Assembly: GCA_946407065.1 (NCBI GenBank)
Contig: CAMJMQ010000001.1
Coordinates: forward strand, 124,001 to 188,000
Length of the DNA: 64,000 nt
Source of the DNA: an uncultured Clostridia bacterium
GTDB taxonomy: Bacteria; Bacillota; Clostridia; Oscillospirales; Acutalibacteraceae
Direction: 5' to 3'
Shown piece after piece: positions 1-9,488 of this stretch; position 1 is the first letter of the stretch, and every line of letters starts with the position of its first letter. Both the position numbers and the translations under genes were made by a program. The notes beneath the pieces are model-generated. The model did no database searches. It saw only the letters and a list, made by a program, of their open reading frames with translations, and had not been told where the DNA came from.

Positions 1-946
1 GGGCGATCATCTCGGCACCCTTTGCGATCGCTTCTTCAGATGGATTGAACCAACCAGTGATGACGCCGATCTGGCCGCACAGTCCGCAGGTGCCCATGCC
101 GGAGTTGATGGGCGCGCCGTTCATTTGGAGTTGGAACACGCAGGTGGCGATCGGCCCCGTGATCGCGGAGGTCACGATGGGCGCGATCCAGATACGCGGA
201 TTTTTGACGATGTTCGGCATCTGGAGCATCGAGGTGCCTAAACCCTGGCTGACCAGTCCGCCCCAGCGATTCTCACGGAAGGACATCACCGCAAAGCCGA
301 CCATCTGCGCGCAGCAGCCCGCGACCGCAGCGCCGCCGGCCAATCCCGTGAGCGCAAGCACCGAGCAGATCGCCGCCGATGAGATCGGCAACGTCAGCGC
401 GATACCGACCAGCACACTTACCACGATGCCCATCAAAAAGGGCTGTAACTTCGTCGCCGAGTCGATCAGGATACCGAACCAGCTTGCCGCCGTACCGATC
501 GGGGGCGCGATCAGCTTTGCCAGCGCCACGCCGACGAGGATCGTCACCGCAGGGGTCACGAGGATGTCGACCTTGGTTTCCTTACTGACCGCCTTGCCGC
601 ATTCGGCGGCAATGATCGCGATCACCAGAACCGCTAACGGCCCGCCTGCGCCGCCCTCGGCATTTGCCGCCCAACCGACTGCCGCCAGTGAGAACAGCAC
701 CATGGGGTCAGCCTTGAGCGCGTAGCCGATGGCGACCGCCATCGCGGGACCCGACACCGCCATCGCGTAGGTGCCGATATCGGTGAAGAACTGCCAGCCC
801 GACAGCACGCCGACGGTCTTGATGATCGTGCCGATCAGCAGGGAGCAGAACAGACCCTGCGCCATCGCGCCGAGCGCGTCGATGCCGTAGCGTTTCCACG
901 AGATCTCGATATTTTTGCGTTTTAAAAACGCTTTGAATTTGGACAT
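1..946 (-). CDS. PTS transporter subunit IIC-like membrane protein (3' end beyond the window)
   Basis: The minus-strand frame is open from an ATG at 944-946 (protein begins MSKFKAFLKRKNIEISWKRY) to the window edge, about 315 residues, so the C-terminus is missing. A ribosome binding site (GGGGGAT) precedes the ATG. The product is very hydrophobic with many Gly/Ala-rich membrane segments, and it matches the PTS_EIIC_2 type of sugar-permease-like protein (for example GIGTYAMAVSGPAMAVAIGY-like and ILVGVALAKLIAPPIGTAAS segments). Members sit in the cytoplasmic membrane and are thought to move a sugar or sugar acid, but the substrate is unknown. No IIA or IIB domain is visible here. The family call comes from memory of the pattern and the exact subfamily is uncertain. 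Confidence 0.75.
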   Translation of the reverse strand, partial: MSKFKAFLKRKNIEISWKRYGIDALGAMAQGLFCSLLIGTIIKTVGVLSGWQFFTDIGTYAMAVSGPAMAVAIGYALKADPMVLFSLAAVGWAANAEGGAGGPLAVLVIAIIAAECGKAVSKETKVDILVTPAVTILVGVALAKLIAPPIGTAASWFGILIDSATKLQPFLMGIVVSVLVGIALTLPISSAAICSVLALTGLAGGAAVAGCCAQMVGFAVMSFRENRWGGLVSQGLGTSMLQMPNIVKNPRIWIAPIVTSAITGPIATCVFQLQMNGAPINSGMGTCGLCGQIGVITGWFNPSEEAIAKGAEMIA

Positions 947-968
947 TGGTTATCCCCCATTTTTGTAG

Positions 969-988
969 GGGCGGGTCTTGACCCGCCC
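969..988. repeat. Short GC-rich dispersed repeat with perfect 9-bp dyad
   Basis: GGGCGGGTC-TT-GACCCGCCC forms a perfect hairpin in an AT-rich intergenic region just upstream of the PTS-like gene. It resembles the small GC-rich intergenic repeats found scattered through many gut Firmicute genomes. It has no T-run, so a terminator role is not supported. Confidence 0.6.
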
Positions 989-1032
989 GATTGGAAATCA
1001 AAATTGATTATCAAATATGAATATAAACAACA

Positions 1033-1064
1033 AAATGCCGAAAGTCAACGGACAATCGGCATTT
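1033..1064 (-). terminator. Rho-independent terminator of the glycerol/hypothetical gene run
   Basis: Arms AAATGCCGA and TCGGCATTT enclose a 14-base loop; read on the minus strand the stem is followed by TTGTTGTTTAT. It lies downstream of the DUF4160 gene and before the PTS-like gene, so the two are probably separate transcripts. Confidence 0.6.
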
Positions 1065-1154
1065 ACTCTGTTTTGAACAATTTCAGCGTTTTAAAGCGCT
1101 GTTTTATTGCACAATTTTTTGACGGTTTAGTGTGTTAAATCGCTTTTGATCCAT

Positions 1155-1433
1155 TTAACAATAGTACGTGATCTCGCCGAAGAAGCCCAGCCATTTTTCG
1201 ACAACGATACGGCTGTTCGCCTCTATGGCACGGCTGAGATAATGCAGGGTTTTCGTATCCAGTCCCGAGTTGTTGTGTGCCAAAACTGCCTTGCCGGATC
1301 TCGTGATCCAGAATTTTGTCGCATTAGCAACCGGCTTTCCGACAGCGACGTGAACATGGATCGGTTCGAGCGGTTTGTTTTCATTCGCCCAGAAATACAC
1401 CCAAAAGGAACCGATCTTAAAAACCTGCGGCAT
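1155..1433 (-). CDS. DUF4160 family small protein
   Basis: A 92-residue protein starting MPQVFKIGSFWVYFWANENK, with the EPIHVHVAVGKP motif and a C-terminal IVVEKWLGFFGE that are typical of DUF4160. The family is commonly paired with another small protein and has been suggested to be toxin-antitoxin-like, but no activity is established. The ATG at 1433 is preferred over an in-frame TTG at 1439 because GGAGG lies at a good distance. The gene overlaps the upstream small gene by 17 bp, so the two are translationally coupled. Confidence 0.7.
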   Translation of the reverse strand: MPQVFKIGSFWVYFWANENKPLEPIHVHVAVGKPVANATKFWITRSGKAVLAHNNSGLDTKTLHYLSRAIEANSRIVVEKWLGFFGEITYYC

Positions 1434-1689
1434 GATCAAATCCTCCGTTTTGAGAGAGTTCCAGTATCAAATGTGCGTTATCTTCTATGATACGCTGAAA
1501 GTATTGAATCTCTGCCTCGGTAAAGCCGTTGATCTCTTGCCATTCATACTTCGGCAAAATACAATATGCGCTGTGGAAGCCATCGGATTCGACCGCTTTT
1601 TCGACGTACACTTTGACCGAACCGTTTTCATCCATTTCGGAATGAACGATCTCGGTATCTTCATCGAGCGTCAGATAGGGATACATCAT
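1417..1689 (-). CDS. Hypothetical protein paired with DUF4160
   Basis: A 90-residue acidic protein (MMYPYLTLDEDTEIVHSEMD at the N-terminus, then an EWQEINGFTEAEIQYFQ helix). The start is set by GAGGTGATC just upstream of tandem ATGs at 1689 and 1686; the longer frame to 1740 has no ribosome binding site. It overlaps the DUF4160 gene by 17 bp, a two-gene arrangement often seen for this pair in Firmicutes. The function is unknown; a partner or antitoxin role for the DUF4160 protein is only inferred. Confidence 0.65.
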   Translation of the reverse strand: MMYPYLTLDEDTEIVHSEMDENGSVKVYVEKAVESDGFHSAYCILPKYEWQEINGFTEAEIQYFQRIIEDNAHLILELSQNGGFDHAAGF

Positions 1690-1746
1690 TATGATCACCT
1701 CAACTAATAGTATAGCACAGTATTCAGAAAGATTCAACAATGCAGA

Positions 1747-2106
1747 TCACACAGCGTGAGCGGTGGCGACGACGTCTACGCCTGTGCCCGCGACATCGGG
1801 GATCAGCACCTCGCCGATCACGACGGGCGCCTGCACCTGTGCGGCGTTGATCGCCTCCATCACCGCGCCGATCTTATCCTTGGGGATATCGACCTGCGTT
1901 TTGCACGCGACGCGATCCTTTTTTCCGCCCGTGACCTTGATCGTCGAGGTGACGACGCGGGTGGGGTTGGTGACCTCTTTTTCGGCATAGGTCTTGCCGC
2001 GCGGACAGGTGTAACCGCTGATATCCTTGATCGTATCGCCGTCCATCTCGACAGTCAACAAACAGCCCATCGGGCAGTTGATACAGGTGAGTTCTCGTAT
2101 TTCCAT
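1747..2106 (-). CDS. DUF1667 domain protein (glycerol-3-phosphate oxidoreductase partner)
   Basis: A 119-residue protein beginning MEIRELTCINCPMGCLLTVE. The CINCPMGC motif and a later TCPRGK give a cluster of cysteines at the N-terminus, which suggests metal or Fe-S binding. The DUF1667 family nearly always follows a GlpA-like FAD enzyme and an FAD/NAD oxidoreductase in Firmicutes, as it does here, so it is probably a small redox subunit of that complex. The start has AAAGGAAA upstream. It is the last recognisable gene of the glycerol set. Confidence 0.8.
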   Translation of the reverse strand: MEIRELTCINCPMGCLLTVEMDGDTIKDISGYTCPRGKTYAEKEVTNPTRVVTSTIKVTGGKKDRVACKTQVDIPKDKIGAVMEAINAAQVQAPVVIGEVLIPDVAGTGVDVVATAHAV

Positions 2107-2125
2107 AGCATTTCCTTTCTTTTTC

Positions 2126-2230
2126 AAAGGCCCCCTTTCCTAAGGGGGCTGTCGCCGACACGCGTGTCATAGCGACCGGGGGTTGCAACCCTCCGCCCTT
2201 CGGGCACCTCCCTTAGAAAAGGGAGGCTAT
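2126..2230. repeat. Composite dispersed intergenic repeat
   Basis: A run of inverted pieces fills the gap between the DUF1667 gene and the FAD oxidoreductase: GGCCCCCTTTCCTAAGGGGG at the left, and CACCTCCCTTAG-AAAAGGGAGGCT at the right. The right-hand part recurs at 7050-7072. The repeat sits inside what should be one operon, so either it is read through or a short separate transcript follows. Confidence 0.6.
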
Positions 2231-3489
2231 CCCTCTATCTTCACTGTGATCGTTTTCAGGTCGGGGTATTCATCAAGATTCTTCTTTGTCAGGATGACCT
2301 GCTCCATCTCGCCGGGCGCTAAGATGCGCTTCTTTTGGTGGCGAAAGCGGGTATCGTCAAAATACACGCTGACATAGGAATCCTTGTACACATCCCCTAC
2401 GCGGAAACGGATCGTCAAATTATCTTCCACATGATCGGGTCGGACGGTGACGGGTACGGTGTAGCGCACGCCGCCCTCAGCCTTCACGGCGATCTCTCTG
2501 CCACTGTCGGCGGCGTGTTCTCCGCGCGCGTAACGTGACGCGGTCACGCCTGCTTTTGCCGCTTCTTCCGATACAAAGTCCACGAGGTCGTGCACATGCA
2601 GGACATTGCCGCAGGCAAACACGCCCTCGATGTTGGTCTCTAAGCTCTCGTTGACGACAGGGCCGTTGGTCACGGGATTGAGCTGCACGCCCGCGGCGGT
2701 GCTCAGCTCATTCTCGGGGATCAGACCGCAGGACAGGAGCAGGGTATCGCAGGTATAGCGCTCCTCGGTGCCCTTGATCGGCTTGCGGTCGGCGCCGACC
2801 TCGGCGATGGTCACGGCGGTGATATGCTCCTTGCCCTCGATATCCACGACCGTGTGCGATAACCGCAGGGGGATATCGAAGTCATCCAGACACTGCACGA
2901 TATTGCGCTTCAAGCCGCCCGAATACGGCATCAGCTCGGCGACGAGCTTCACCTTTGCGCCCTCCAAGGTCATGCGGCGCGCCATGATCAGACCGATATC
3001 ACCCGAGCCGAGGATGACGACCTCTTTGCCGGGCATGTAACCCTCGATATTGACCAGACGCTGTGCCGTACCTGCCGAGAAGATGCCGGCGGGTCGATAG
3101 CCGGGGATGTTCAATGCCCCGCGCGGACGTTCACGACAGCCCATCGCGAGGATGACCGCCTTCGCCTCAATCTGAAACATGCCGTCCTCACGGTTCATGG
3201 CGGTCACGACTCTGTCGGGTGAGATCTCCATGACCATGGTGTTCAGCAGATACGGGATCTTGCGTTCATTCACTTGTTGTATAAAGCGGTCGGCGTACTC
3301 GGGGCCTGTCAGCTCTTCCTTGAAGGTGTGCAGTCCGAAGCCGTTGTGGATGCACTGGTTGAGGATGCCGCCGAGCTGCTCATCGCGCTCCAAGATCAGG
3401 ATGCTTTCTGCTCCGTCATCATATGCCGCGACAGCCGCCGCCAGTCCCGCGGGGCCTCCGCCGACGATGACGATATCAACTTTATTCAT
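2227..3489 (-). CDS. FAD/NAD(P)-dependent oxidoreductase of the glycerol cluster
   Basis: A 420-residue pyridine-nucleotide disulphide oxidoreductase-type flavoprotein. The N-terminus has the FAD-binding IVGGGPAGLAAAV, a second Rossmann motif VVILGSGDIGLIMARR binds NAD(P)H, and VFACGNVLHVHDLVD near the C-terminal third is the second FAD contact. Its place between a GlpA-like enzyme (8-bp overlap with its stop) and a DUF1667 protein suggests a three-part complex that passes electrons from glycerol 3-phosphate, or a related hydroxy acid, to NAD or another acceptor. The ATG at 3489 is chosen because the family motif begins right after it; the upstream extension is the antisense-free tail of the previous frame. 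Confidence 0.85.
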   Translation of the reverse strand: MNKVDIVIVGGGPAGLAAAVAAYDDGAESILILERDEQLGGILNQCIHNGFGLHTFKEELTGPEYADRFIQQVNERKIPYLLNTMVMEISPDRVVTAMNREDGMFQIEAKAVILAMGCRERPRGALNIPGYRPAGIFSAGTAQRLVNIEGYMPGKEVVILGSGDIGLIMARRMTLEGAKVKLVAELMPYSGGLKRNIVQCLDDFDIPLRLSHTVVDIEGKEHITAVTIAEVGADRKPIKGTEERYTCDTLLLSCGLIPENELSTAAGVQLNPVTNGPVVNESLETNIEGVFACGNVLHVHDLVDFVSEEAAKAGVTASRYARGEHAADSGREIAVKAEGGVRYTVPVTVRPDHVEDNLTIRFRVGDVYKDSYVSVYFDDTRFRHQKKRILAPGEMEQVILTKKNLDEYPDLKTITVKIEG

Positions 3490-4927
3490 GCGTGTCACCG
3501 TCCTTTGTCCGTGCGTTGACGATCGTGGAGCTGCCGCCGCTCTTGGTGACCTCAGTGAGGTCAATACTGAGCTCACGGCGCAGGATCTCCATCACCTTGG
3601 GGCTGCAAAAGCCCGCCTGACAGCGCCCCATGCCCGCGCGTGTGCGGCGCTTGACGCCGTCGAGTGAGCGCGCGCCGACAGGGCGGCGGATCGCGTCGAG
3701 GATCTCGCCCTCGGTAACGGATTCACATCGGCAGATGATGTTGCCGTACGCGGGCTCACGTTTGATCAGTTCGTTACGTTCCTCCAACGACAAAGTCGAG
3801 GGATTCAGTATATCCTTTCGCTGAGCGATGAAATCCGCTTTCTCGCTCAGGCTGTATTTCTTCCGGATCAAATCGGCGATATACACGCCGATGGCAGGCG
3901 ACGCAGTCAGTCCGGGGCTTTCGATACCCGCGCAGTCAAAGAAGCCGGGCGCGTCGTCGGGCTCGCCGAGGATGAAATCGCCGCCGTCCTCATGCGCGCG
4001 TAATCCCGCGAAGGAGGTGATGACCTGTCGGATCGGGAGATTCTTGACGCTGAGCGCTGACTTTTCGATCACGCTGTCGATGCCGTCGGCAAAGGTGGCG
4101 GTGCACTCCTTATCGTCCATATCCACGGCGGTGGGGCCGACGATGGTGTTGCCGTGGACGGTGGGCGTGACCAGCACGCCCTTACCGAGCTTGGTGGGCA
4201 GCTGGAAGATGGTATGGTTCACAAAGCCCTGTACCGCGCGGTCAAGCAGGATATAGTCGCCGCGGCGCGGGGTGATATGGAGCTTCTTTGAGGACACCAT
4301 ATTATGGAGCACATCCGCGTAAACGCCCGCGGCATTGACGACAGCCGCGGCTGTATATTCCTCATCATTGGTCACAACGTGCCAGAGGTCATGATCGCAA
4401 TAAACCTTCTTAACTTCACTGTCAAAGCGGAACTCAACTCCGTTGACAGCGGCGTTCTCGGCAAAGGCGATCGTCAGCTTGAACGGACAGATCACGCCTG
4501 CCGTGGGCGCGTAGAGCGCGGCGACGACCTCGTCACCGATATGCGGCTCCACTTTGAGCAGTTCCTCACGGCTGAGGATCGTGAGACCCTCTACACCGTT
4601 CTTCTCTCCCCTCTCTTTGAGCGCTTCGAGATTGGGGATGTTCTTTTCATCGGTGCAGATGGTCAATGAGCCGATGCGGTCGAAGGGAACATCCAGCTCG
4701 TCGCAGACGTCGCCCATCATGCGATTGCCCTCCAGATTGAACCGCGCCTTGAGGGTGCCGTTATGCGCGTCATAGCCCGAATGGACGATGCCGCTGTTCG
4801 CCTTGCTGGTACCGGAGCAAACGTCCTCGTTCTTTTCGAGCACCAGCACCTTGGCGTTATATTTACTGAGTTCTCGGGCGACAGCGCAACCGATCACGCC
4901 CGCACCGAGGATAATAATGTCGTACAT
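3482..4927 (-). CDS. glpA: GlpA-like NAD(P)/FAD-dependent oxidoreductase with [2Fe-2S] domain
   Basis: A 481-residue protein with an N-terminal dinucleotide fold (IIILGAGVIGCAVARELSKY) and DAO-type FAD enzyme body, including GLRAHEDGGDFILGE. The C-terminus carries a BFD-like [2Fe-2S] domain with CRCES and GRCQAGFC cysteine pairs. This arrangement is that of anaerobic glycerol-3-phosphate dehydrogenase subunit A and related 2-hydroxyacid oxidases. With glycerol kinase upstream and an FAD/NAD oxidoreductase plus DUF1667 downstream, oxidation of glycerol 3-phosphate to dihydroxyacetone phosphate is the likely reaction. GAGGAACAAGAAAC precedes the ATG at 4927. An alternative substrate such as L-2-hydroxyglutarate cannot be excluded. 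Confidence 0.8.
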   Translation of the reverse strand: MYDIIILGAGVIGCAVARELSKYNAKVLVLEKNEDVCSGTSKANSGIVHSGYDAHNGTLKARFNLEGNRMMGDVCDELDVPFDRIGSLTICTDEKNIPNLEALKERGEKNGVEGLTILSREELLKVEPHIGDEVVAALYAPTAGVICPFKLTIAFAENAAVNGVEFRFDSEVKKVYCDHDLWHVVTNDEEYTAAAVVNAAGVYADVLHNMVSSKKLHITPRRGDYILLDRAVQGFVNHTIFQLPTKLGKGVLVTPTVHGNTIVGPTAVDMDDKECTATFADGIDSVIEKSALSVKNLPIRQVITSFAGLRAHEDGGDFILGEPDDAPGFFDCAGIESPGLTASPAIGVYIADLIRKKYSLSEKADFIAQRKDILNPSTLSLEERNELIKREPAYGNIICRCESVTEGEILDAIRRPVGARSLDGVKRRTRAGMGRCQAGFCSPKVMEILRRELSIDLTEVTKSGGSSTIVNARTKDGDTHE

Positions 4928-4950
4928 GTTTCTTGTTCCTCACTTATTGG

Positions 4951-5011
4951 ATAGATAGCCTTCCCCCCGGGGGGAAGGTGTCAACAACGTTGACGGATGA
5001 GGGGCTCACCT
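4951..5011. repeat. Dispersed repeat, left of the DUF559 gene
   Basis: It contains CTTCCCCCCGGGGGGAAG and GGATGAGGGGCTCACC. A related repeat in the opposite orientation lies at 5427-5490 on the other side of the DUF559 gene, so the gene is bracketed by inverted copies. Confidence 0.65.
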
Positions 5012-5025
5012 TGCATCCAAATGCT

Positions 5026-5391
5026 TTATACAAAGAGTTTTCTTCCTTTCATCGAACTCTCAATTTGACGCCCAATGTCATGACATACATTGTCAAACTC
5101 TTTATGTATTTGTCGATTGGTATATCGCAACACTTTAACCCCGATTCTTCTAAAATAATCATCACGTTCTCTATCGTGGTGTTCTCCGGCTTCTGAATAA
5201 TGTTGTGAACCGTCGAGTTCAATTATTATTCTTGCTTCGGAGACATAAAAATCAACGATATATTCTCCGATCACCTTTTGACGATTCACAGTAACAGGTA
5301 ATCGTTTCAGATAATCATACCAAAGGTGTCTTTCTTCTTTTGTCATATTCTTACGGAGCTTTTGTGAAAAACCGGTTAGTTTATTCTGCAT
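5026..5391 (-). CDS. DUF559 (Vsr-like) endonuclease-domain protein
   Basis: A 121-residue protein beginning MQNKLTGFSQKLRKNMTKEE, with QKVIGEYIVDFYVSEARIIIELDGSQHY, the D-x(n)-ELDG core of the DUF559 family, which has the Vsr/PD-(D/E)XK nuclease fold. The cellular role is not known; such genes are often single cargo genes with patchy distribution. It interrupts the glycerol cluster between glpK and glpA and is flanked by inverted dispersed repeats, which suggests that it arrived as a small mobile unit. Confidence 0.8.
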   Translation of the reverse strand: MQNKLTGFSQKLRKNMTKEERHLWYDYLKRLPVTVNRQKVIGEYIVDFYVSEARIIIELDGSQHYSEAGEHHDRERDDYFRRIGVKVLRYTNRQIHKEFDNVCHDIGRQIESSMKGRKLFV

Positions 5392-5426
5392 CGTTCACCA
5401 CTCTTTGGAAAAAGGATCATAAGGAT

Positions 5427-5490
5427 AGGTCATCCCCTCATCAGTCAGACAAGACTGTCTGACAGCTTCCCCCCGAGGGGAAGCCTTTAT
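5427..5490. repeat. Dispersed repeat, right of the DUF559 gene
   Basis: It contains CCCCTCATCAGTCAGACAAG, a GACTGTCTGACAG palindrome, and CTTCCCCCCGAGGGGAAGC. It is related in inverted orientation to 4951-5011. Confidence 0.65.
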
Positions 5491-5502
5491 TAACTCCTCA
5501 CT

Positions 5503-7020
<1,518 letters not shown>

Positions 7021-7076
7021 TCAACCCTCCGAGCGCGCAAGCGCGCCCACCTCCCTTAGGAAAGGGAGGCTATCAT
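7021..7076. repeat. Dispersed repeat upstream of glpK
   Basis: CAACCCTCCGAGCGCGCAAG (with a GCGCGCAAGCGCGC palindrome) is followed by CCTCCCTTAGGAAAGGGAGG. This is the same family as the right half of 2126-2230. Together with the repeat at 7236-7277 it occupies most of the 306-base gap between glpK and the phosphatase gene. Confidence 0.65.
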
Positions 7077-7235
7077 TTATATTATACCAGTTTTGTAGGT
7101 GTTTTTTCTATCCTCATAGCATACAAGATTATGATCGGAAAACTGTACAATATTACCTTAATAAACCGAGAATAAATCTGAACTCAGACTTGTTCTCAGT
7201 TTATTACTGTTGTATAATGATATCAGAATCAGGAA

Positions 7236-7277
7236 ATCGGTTGAGATTGCCACGGCTCTTGCGAGCCTCGCAATGAC
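7236..7277. repeat. Dispersed repeat upstream of the phosphatase gene
   Basis: GAGATTGCCACGGCTCTTGC followed by GAGCCTCGCAATGAC, a type of small intergenic repeat seen in many Clostridia. It keeps the phosphatase frame open upstream of its true start and so creates a false N-terminal extension. Confidence 0.55.
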
Positions 7278-7299
7278 ATTTAGAATAATAAGGTGCGAT

Positions 7300-7764
7300 A
7301 TGATCAAGATATTATTCGTCTGTCACGGGAACATCTGCCGCAGTCCGATGGCGGAATTCGTGATGAAAAAATATGTGAAGGACGCGGGACTGGAGAAGGA
7401 ATTTGAGATCGCCTCCGCCGCTACCAGTCGCGAGGAGCTCGGCAATCCCGTCTATCCTCCCGCACGGCGTGAGCTCGCAAAACACGGGCTGTCCTGCTCG
7501 GGCAAGTACGCGCGGCAAATGACCGCCGCCGACTATGACCGCTACGATTACATCCCGATCATGGATCGAAACAATCAGCGCAACATCATGCGGATCATCG
7601 GCAGTGACCCCGAGAACAAGGTGCGCCTGCTGATGGAATACGCAGGCAGCTCCCGCGACGTCGCCGACCCGTGGTATACAGGCGACTTTGCAGCGACATG
7701 GGATGATGTTACTAAGGGGTGCAAGGCGCTGCTGGAAAATATCCGAAAAGAAAAAGGCATATAA
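7300..7764 (+). CDS. Low-molecular-weight protein-tyrosine phosphatase
   Basis: A 154-residue protein whose N-terminus MIKILFVCHGNICRSPMAEF holds the CX5R(S) phosphate-binding loop (C-H-G-N-I-C-R-S), and whose C-terminal part has DPWYTGDF with the general-acid aspartate. These are the hallmarks of the LMW-PTP family, cytoplasmic enzymes that dephosphorylate phosphotyrosine or phosphoarginine proteins. ATG 7300 is chosen because the family motif starts there and an AAGG lies upstream; the longer frame from 7210 reads through a dispersed repeat. The gene is followed at once by a strong terminator and is probably monocistronic. Confidence 0.93.
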   Translation: MIKILFVCHGNICRSPMAEFVMKKYVKDAGLEKEFEIASAATSREELGNPVYPPARRELAKHGLSCSGKYARQMTAADYDRYDYIPIMDRNNQRNIMRIIGSDPENKVRLLMEYAGSSRDVADPWYTGDFAATWDDVTKGCKALLENIRKEKGI

Positions 7765-7768
7765 AAAC

Positions 7769-7810
7769 AGGCTGTCTGATTACGATTATCAGGCAGCCTT
7801 GTTTGTTGGT
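7769..7810 (+). terminator. Rho-independent terminator of the phosphatase gene
   Basis: AGGCTGTCTGAT / ATCAGGCAGCCT form a 12-bp stem with a 7-base loop, followed by TGTTTGTTGGTTGTTTTATT. Confidence 0.85.
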
Positions 7811-7846
7811 TGTTTTATTTTACTGTGCGGTACTATGCTGTTTCAT

Positions 7847-8104
7847 TTATGCGTAGATCAATCTTGCGGCGGTGTCGAAGTCATAGTGCAGGTTCACCAT
7901 GCTGACCGCCTCGCCGAGCTTACGCGTTAAACTGCGCTCGATGGCGGCGATGGGATAATCATCGTCGAGGGTGATATACTTGAGCAGCCAGCCCCTCTCA
8001 CTGCGCTGCGCGCGCATGATGCGCATATCACGAAGGGAGGAGGTCTCCTGTGCGGCGGCGTCCATAATGTTCTCGGGCTTGATAAAAGATCTTTCAAATA
8101 ACAT
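7847..8104 (-). CDS. Hypothetical protein
   Basis: An 85-residue protein starting MLFERSFIKPENIMDAAAQE, with no family I recognise. The ATG at 8104 follows AAGGAGAATGACC at good spacing; the in-frame ATG six bases upstream is too close to the Shine-Dalgarno site. The sequence is soluble and mixed charged, with R-rich and D/E-rich patches. It converges with the phosphatase gene and lies head-to-tail with the deacetylase gene. Real coding is supported mainly by the ribosome binding site and the codon pattern. Confidence 0.6.
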   Translation of the reverse strand: MLFERSFIKPENIMDAAAQETSSLRDMRIMRAQRSERGWLLKYITLDDDYPIAAIERSLTRKLGEAVSMVNLHYDFDTAARLIYA

Positions 8105-8300
8105 GGTCATTCTCCTTTACTAAATAAACATTGTTCGTTCCGACAATCTTATTATAGCAAAGGATGATGACAATAAACGGGACTCTGGGCACGCGTGCCC
8201 TTCGCATCCGGCACGCGTTCCGCGCGTTCCCTTTTCTTTTTTGACTTCAAAGTACGATCAAATCGATGTGATCTGCTTACAAATATTTGGTAAATGACAC

Positions 8301-8328
8301 AAGACCCGAAGCATACGCCTCGGGTCTT
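8301..8328 (-). terminator. Terminator-like hairpin after the deacetylase gene
   Basis: AAGACCCGA and TCGGGTCTT form a stem immediately after the stop codon (8329-8331). The T-run is weak on the minus strand and better on the plus strand, so it may work in both directions. Confidence 0.6.
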
Positions 8329-9093
8329 TTACGTTACCGATTCTTGATAGCGACATAAGGTGAGCGACTTCTCGTGATAGATTGCTCCATCCAAAACCAT
8401 GCCGCTCGGACAGCCGTCGACTACAGCGGTGCGGTCGATCAACCTGCCATCCCGATCAAAATCGGGGTGCATCAATACCTCGGTGCGGTCGGGGATCTCC
8501 ATTTCAAACAGATCGGTATATCTGCCAAAGTGCTCCGCCGTCCGCAAGCCCTGCTCGCGCCAGAATTTGTTATCGATCCGACCGTCGGTCACACATGGAT
8601 GCGCGGACGTATCGAGGGTGCGGTTCAGGCGGATGCTGTTGATCCCGCAGTGGTGACAGGCATCGGCGAATATCGGCGCGAGGGCGCGATAGGTGTGCAG
8701 ATAATGGTGGGAGTCAGCATGGGTGATCACGATACCCGCACGGCTAATGCGCTCCGCCTGCGCGCAAAGCTCCGCAAAAACCGCCTGACGCTCCGCCTCG
8801 TTCAGCTCGCACGGATGACGCAAAAACACGCGATGAAATGCACCGTCTTTGACAAATAACGGCATCGACATGATCTCACTCGTCAGCGGCAGACCCTCGG
8901 TCAGGTTGAAGTGAACGCCGATCCGGTCTGTCAGCCCATTCTCCTTTGCCATTTGAACAGCTTCATCAAAAAACGATCCGTTCGCCATCATAGTGGTATC
9001 GGTGATCAAGCCCTCACGCAGTGCGCGGATGATCGCCCGTGTGCAGCTCTCATTCATCCCGAAATCGTCTCCGTTGATCGTGACGCGCGGCAT
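8329..9093 (-). CDS. ChbG/YdjC-family carbohydrate deacetylase
   Basis: A 254-residue protein beginning MPRVTINGDDFGMNESCTRA. The N-terminal NGDDFG metal-binding aspartates, GVHFNLTEGLPL with its histidine, and ITHADSHHYLH form the metal site of the YdjC/ChbG family, which removes acetyl groups from acetylated oligosaccharides such as diacetylchitobiose. The ATG at 9093 follows GGGAGGTGAGAGG; the upstream extension to 9210 has no ribosome binding site. It stands alone with a hairpin after its stop. The substrate is not determined by the context. Confidence 0.88.
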   Translation of the reverse strand: MPRVTINGDDFGMNESCTRAIIRALREGLITDTTMMANGSFFDEAVQMAKENGLTDRIGVHFNLTEGLPLTSEIMSMPLFVKDGAFHRVFLRHPCELNEAERQAVFAELCAQAERISRAGIVITHADSHHYLHTYRALAPIFADACHHCGINSIRLNRTLDTSAHPCVTDGRIDNKFWREQGLRTAEHFGRYTDLFEMEIPDRTEVLMHPDFDRDGRLIDRTAVVDGCPSGMVLDGAIYHEKSLTLCRYQESVT

Positions 9094-9253
9094 CCTCTCA
9101 CCTCCCGAATCTTCTTTTATTCTATTGGATACCGCCGGTTCTGTCAAGATTTTCAAATGACAGATTCTTCCTGCGCGGATTTTGTATGAAAAAACCATCT
9201 CTGCATACAATAGTGTTGCAAGTTTTTGTGAACCAAATTAAGGAGATTCAGAT

Positions 9254-9430
9254 ATGAAAGCAACAGGAATCGTCAGACGCATCGATGACCTCGGCCGCGT
9301 CGTCATCCCCAAGGAGATCCGCCGCACCCTGCGTATCCGCGAGGGTGACCAGTCACTGACAACATTGACAAATTGGCAGAGATTCAGCTTCGCTATGTTG
9401 GATTTAGCCAAAAGAGCAGGCTTTGATTAG
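9254..9430 (+). pseudogene. AbrB/SpoVT-family DNA-binding protein, truncated
   Basis: MKATGIVRRIDDLGRVVIPK and the following KEIRRTLRIREGD match the start of the SpoVT-AbrB swapped-hairpin domain used by small transition-state regulators. After residue 32 the family sequence stops abruptly and the frame runs into a dispersed repeat (9346-9444), ending at a TAG at 9428 after 58 residues. An AGGAG ribosome binding site is intact, so a short chimeric peptide could still be made. The domain normally needs about 45 residues to fold as a dimer, so function is probably lost. Confidence 0.75.
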
Positions 9431-9444
9431 TACATATTGACGAA
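9346..9444 (+). repeat. Dispersed repeat copy A (inserted in the abrB-like gene)
   Basis: The stretch from TGACCAGTCACTGAC through CTTCGCTATGTTGGATTTAG to TAGTACATATTGACGAA recurs at 17523-17649 and, more diverged, at 34261-34387. The left border here coincides with the point where AbrB homology ends. Confidence 0.75.
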
Positions 9445-9488
9445 CAAAAACACTAATGCTGTTAATATCCGAAAAGGAGGAATTGAAC

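Noticed and set aside
45..725. A 226-codon plus-strand frame at the left edge
   Set aside because: The minus strand encodes a coherent membrane transporter through the whole stretch, with a start and ribosome binding site.
9456..9488. Upstream start for the gene at 9489
   Set aside because: AAAGGAGG lies between the two candidate starts, so the later ATG is the translated one.
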